Shown here piece after piece: positions 60,801 through 64,000 of a stretch of DNA of 64,000 bases. The stretch comes from Sorghum bicolor. Lineage: Eukaryota; Streptophyta; Magnoliopsida; Poales; Poaceae. Every line of letters begins with the position of its first letter. Position 1 is the first letter of the stretch. The stretch is from NCBI RefSeq assembly GCF_000003195.3, contig NC_012871.2, positions 16,932,658 to 16,996,657 on the forward strand. The letters are read 5' to 3'. The notes below the pieces were generated by a model. It searched no databases. It was given only the letters and a program-made list of their open reading frames with translations, and was not told the origin of the DNA. The translations under genes were made by a program, and so were the position numbers.

Positions 60801-63668
60801 TAAACTTGTCAGATCTGAATATTTTTTGTTTGATTTTTACCATAAAGATGCATTTATAATTAATTATTTATAAAAAACAATGTGAAAAAAAGAGTTAGAA
60901 GTAGAACATACTAACAAGGTGAATATAAATCAGATCACGACAAATCCTGTAAACTGCAAACAAGACAACTCTTGCCTTGAGGCATAATGCATCTATTACT
61001 GCAAATAAGACAATGATTGCCTTGAGGCACAATGTATCTATCTGAGCGGAAAGGTGTACTTATACTTCAACCCACACCCCACCACCACCACCACACCCCC
61101 ACACACCCACACCACCAAACGCACAGACATATACATTTTTCCTTAGGAGATGCTGAAATAGGAGCCTGCTTTCATTATTTTATTTAATTGCGCCTGCGTG
61201 GCCCTGAAACCATATTGAGTGCATGCACCAACCAGGTCAACACAAAAGCCTAAGCTAATGAGGAAAAGTGGGTAATTCACTTATACTTCACCAACATCAA
61301 ACCACAAATTCAATTTAAGCATGCACATGACTTCATGTAAGAAGGGATTCTGCCAAATTTTCATATTTACGAGAACTTGCCACCTAGAAACAAATACTAG
61401 TACTGAAATATGTCACGCGGCAAACATACAAGTACTTAAATATGTCACACGGTTACAGATGCTTGTTATAACCCTGTTGGAGAAGGCCAAAGCCAAACTA
61501 TGGAACCATCACTAGTTGAAAGAGGATTTTGGTACCCAATAATAAAGGATTAAAATATGTGTAATTTTGGTTCATAAGATTAATTAAATGAACAAAAAAC
61601 AGGATCCACCTGCAATTTATGTGCAGAAATTCGTGAATCATGTCCAACAGAGATTCTTAAACGTCTCAAACCATCTGCTTTCTTCCTGTTTAACAGCCAT
61701 GCAGAAAAAGCTGCAGCTATAGCTTCAGTGGCAGGTTCCGTGAGATTGACAGGCTCACCTTCAACCCCAGCAACAGCAACACCCCGAATATCACTGCCAA
61801 AAAAACAGAATAAAAGCATTTCATATATAAAACCTTACAACTGTACTTAAAACAAACTAAGAACATCTTTTTAAGTGTTTAACTGATTCACTCATTAGCA
61901 CTTTTAACAAATGTGGTAGTCAGTCCCAACATAGCTGTCTCTAAAAGCTAATATTTTTTCAAAAAAAAAAAAGAAGATAAATAAAGCTATTTTTAAATGG
62001 CATCAACTTTGTTCTGCCAAATTTCACATTATAAAGGAACAATATCAGTTTAATAATTGCATTACTCCAAAAAGATCATCAGAGGCCGATAAATTAGATC
62101 AAATGGTATCTATGGTCCATGGAATGAAGGTATTGCGTTTGATGTTAGTTTTTACAAAATTGCATGACAGAAATACACCAAGTTAACAGAGAAGCAATAA
62201 GATTTAAACTGAGAGCACCAATTGCCCCTGCCAACACCAGTGTCAAGTAATTAATTCATGTCGAAAGGAGTGGATCAGAACATAGGATAACATGCATGAC
62301 AGGTATCGCACATGCTAACATATATCTTCATCTATATGATTTCGACTAGCAAACAGCAAAAGGCTTAACAGTATAATGCTGAATATCTATAACTGTAATA
62401 TCTGCAGAAGAACGATAATTTATTGCTCAAAGGTATTTTATTATTACCTTCTACAAATATAGTTGCCAAAAGGGTCTCTAGTCCAGTTGGTCAGAGTACC
62501 CTGACAGCACTCCTCAGGTCCTGGGTTCGACTCCCCATGGGAGCAAATTTCAGGCTGAGTTAAAAAAAAAAATCCCCTCGTTCGTCCCATATCCAAAGCA
62601 CTGGGGGGGCACCAACCCAATTCTCACTTGGGCGACAGAAAGACACCGTGTAAGGGTGGGGCAGGGGTTCGGGGGTTTTCTCGGCCTGGTGAGGTCTTCT
62701 TCTTATTTGGAATGCTGTGAGGGCAGTCTTAACCCCTTCAGGTCGAGTTTTTTTTTCCTACAAATATAGTTATAGCCCCTTTCTGTGAAAAAAATAACAC
62801 AGAAAACTAACAGCATCTACTTTATAGGACATTTCGCATAAGTCAATGGTCAAACTTTATAGTCTTTGACCAATAATTTGGGCAGCAATTTTTAACTTTT
62901 TTTCTCGAATACGCAGGAGATCTACGTATCATTGCATTATAGAGTACGCCTTATAAATTGGACCGGGGGAGTATTAACTGACAGCTCCCCCCCCCCCCCC
63001 TGGTTACCAGGTTAATTAATGTCATAAAGTCCACTCTGACCATCCCTTACCACTGTGCATAAAATACAAAAAAAAAAAAATGAACCTCTGCCTCTGTCAA
63101 AACACCTGAGCTATTAACACTCACAAAAGGACCTTTGTCAAAACACCTGAGCAACTAAGTAACAATTACATGGTATTTAAAATGCAACATTCAACCTTAA
63201 TTTTTCTAATATTATATTTATAAAAAGTAAAATGATACGATATCACTGTAAACAAATTAGATTGTCAAAGGAGCTATATACCTGCCATTTTGAAGCTTCA
63301 AAAACTCAACTTTCTCAGAGGAAGAGACAACGGTACCACCTTGAGCAGCTGCAATGAAGTTACTGTAAGCAATATTTCACACTTGGACATGCATGCATAT
63401 TAAATATACTAATACCAAAAATAAGGACCCAAGCTGTGATCTGACATTGATAGTTACACATTATCTGAAATAAAATCTTCAAAATGAACAAGTGAAAACA
63501 ATTTCTAACGTAACACTAGTGAGCAACCTGATCAATGAGAGCCTAGAACACACCATTGCAGCTAATGCCTGCTTGTTTGTTGAAGCTAGTCCATAGTGTT
63601 GATGTGGTATTTAACCATTTGGCTGAAGAATCAGCCACTGTCAATCTACATTCCTGGAAGGAATGCAT
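54828..63668 (-). CDS. Plant alpha-D-phosphohexomutase (phosphoglucomutase / phosphomannomutase-like)
   Basis: Moves a phosphate between C1 and C6 of a hexose phosphate. Exons (complement): 54828-54935, 55013-55090, 55207-55303, 55977-56131, 56465-56560, 56665-56726, 56798-56870, 56955-57036, 57108-57225, 57291-57351, 58234-58298, 58861-59097, 60292-60380, 60680-60732, 61610-61793, 63282-63348, 63554-63668. All introns are GT-AG and phases agree; this gives 579 aa from the ATG at 63668. The first exon may continue upstream (frame open to about 63834; an acceptor-like TTTGTGCAG near 63773), so the N-terminus is uncertain. Motifs in order: SVGHDSRIS; phosphoserine loop MITASHLPYNRNGFK; metal loop FDTDVDR; sugar loop GEESHLAMETSGHG; phosphate-binding RVSGYGGW. 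It resembles the plant-specific family with Arabidopsis At1g70820. Plastid location and substrate are inferred, not shown. Confidence 0.88.
57640..57667. repeat. (TG)n-(G)n microsatellite in mutase intron
   Basis: A TG run followed by about 16 G. The G-run could form a quadruplex and may be imprecise in the assembly. A C-run near 62987-63000 is similar. Confidence 0.85.
57757..57904. repeat. Tandem duplication (about 74 bp) in mutase intron
   Basis: Two copies start at 57757 and 57831; both share TGAGGCTGCTATATAGGAAG and TTGTTAGGGAAAT-CAATTAA. Confidence 0.88.
62465..62757 (+). mobile_element. tRNA-derived SINE in mutase intron
   Basis: About 293 bp. Pol III box A TAGTCCAGTTGG (62479-62490) and box B GGTTCGACTCC (62524-62534) lie in a tRNA-like head. 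A tRNA-unrelated body and a T-rich 3' end (GTCGAGTTTTTTTT) follow. Flanked by a perfect 14-bp duplication CTACAAATATAGTT (62451-62464 and 62758-62771). It lies in the intron between 61793 and 63282, antisense to the gene. No acceptor-stem pairing was found, so it is not a tRNA gene. Confidence 0.92.
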
Positions 63669-63819
63669 GCTGCGGGTATTGAGCGAACAAAAGTCACTGG
63701 GATATCTTGTACCATGCCTAGTCCGTGGGTGATGTTGTGCCAAGAATGCATTTTGTATGGTCTTCGCTGATAATGCTGCACAAATTGCCAAATCTATCAG
63801 ATCTCTCTCTAATGCATAG

Positions 63820-64000
63820 AAAAAAATAGCGGGCTATAGCGGCACTATAGCTGCTGGACAGGCCTGCCGCTAAGCTATTTGTATTTTTTCCGCTATCACA
63901 ACTTTCACCGCTATTACACGCTATAGCGCCGCTAAGTTGCATTTGCTATGAAAAATTTCACCGCTATTACGCGCTATAGCGCCGCTATGATAAATTTTCT
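63820..64000. repeat. CGCTATAGCG-rich hAT-like repeat, cut by window edge
   Basis: Repeated TTTCACCGCTATTAC-CGCTATAGCGCCGCTA units (near 63905 and 63956) and TAGCGGGCTATAGCGG, as in the hAT MITE at 43972-44425. It adjoins the 5' end of the visible mutase gene, possibly within its first intron. The right end lies outside the window. Confidence 0.7.

Noticed and set aside
62479..62534. tRNA gene
   Set aside because: Pol III boxes are present, but there is no acceptor-stem pairing and a long body with T-tail and target duplication follows; it is a SINE.

Overview
This is nuclear DNA of a grass, most likely Sorghum or a close panicoid relative. The evidence is intron-containing aquaporin and phosphohexomutase genes of plant type, tRNA-Asp-primed Athila-like LTR elements, an L1-type LINE, and MITEs with TGTTTAGTT or TGTTTGGTT termini common in sorghum. 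The species call is inference. Host genes occupy only the two ends of the window; most of the rest is nested transposons.

Layout. (1) 1-1196: 5' part of a PIP2 aquaporin gene on the minus strand, disrupted nine codons into exon 1 by a 459-bp solo LTR (TSD GACAC). (2) 3621-30222: one degenerate L1-type LINE (minus), split by later insertions. Its ORF1 holds a 2-kb solo LTR (9596-28133, TSD AGTGT). Inside that solo LTR sit two related non-autonomous gypsy elements, A (9634-18587, minus, TSD AAACC) and B (18670-26265, plus, TSD ATGAT), head to head and 82 bp apart. A hAT element (10100-11036, TSD TACTCAAC) sits inside one LTR of A. (3) 30906-42434: a second solo LTR of the same 2-kb family (minus, TSD CAGAC) carrying a third related gypsy element, D (31662-40994, minus, TSD CAATG), which has a broken gag-protease gene and an intact 423-codon ATHILA ORF-1-like gene. 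(4) 42610-46924: a probable non-autonomous Helitron with a GC-rich gene-like fragment near its 5' end and a hAT-type MITE inside it. (5) 49130-50190: an intact three-exon PIP2 gene, the tandem paralogue of copy 1, with a duplicated block in its upstream region. (6) 53058-53542: two adjacent PIF/Harbinger-type MITEs. (7) 54828 to beyond 63668: a 17-exon (in window) plant alpha-D-phosphohexomutase gene on the minus strand, with a tRNA-derived SINE in one intron and a CGCTATAG-rich hAT-like repeat at the window edge.

Target-site duplications fix the order of insertion: LINE first, then the 2-kb LTR, then A and B, then the hAT. The most unusual signals are in the non-autonomous gypsy elements. 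All three share nested hairpins (CGAGG...GGCAAGTGCC...CCTCG plus GGACAAGTGTCC) in otherwise non-coding DNA. A and B both carry two retropepsin-like modules in tandem. D's extra ORF begins directly after a strong splice-acceptor-like sequence. The aquaporin pair (water transport, plasma membrane) and the mutase (sugar-phosphate isomerisation, probably plastid) have no evident functional link; they are simply neighbours.
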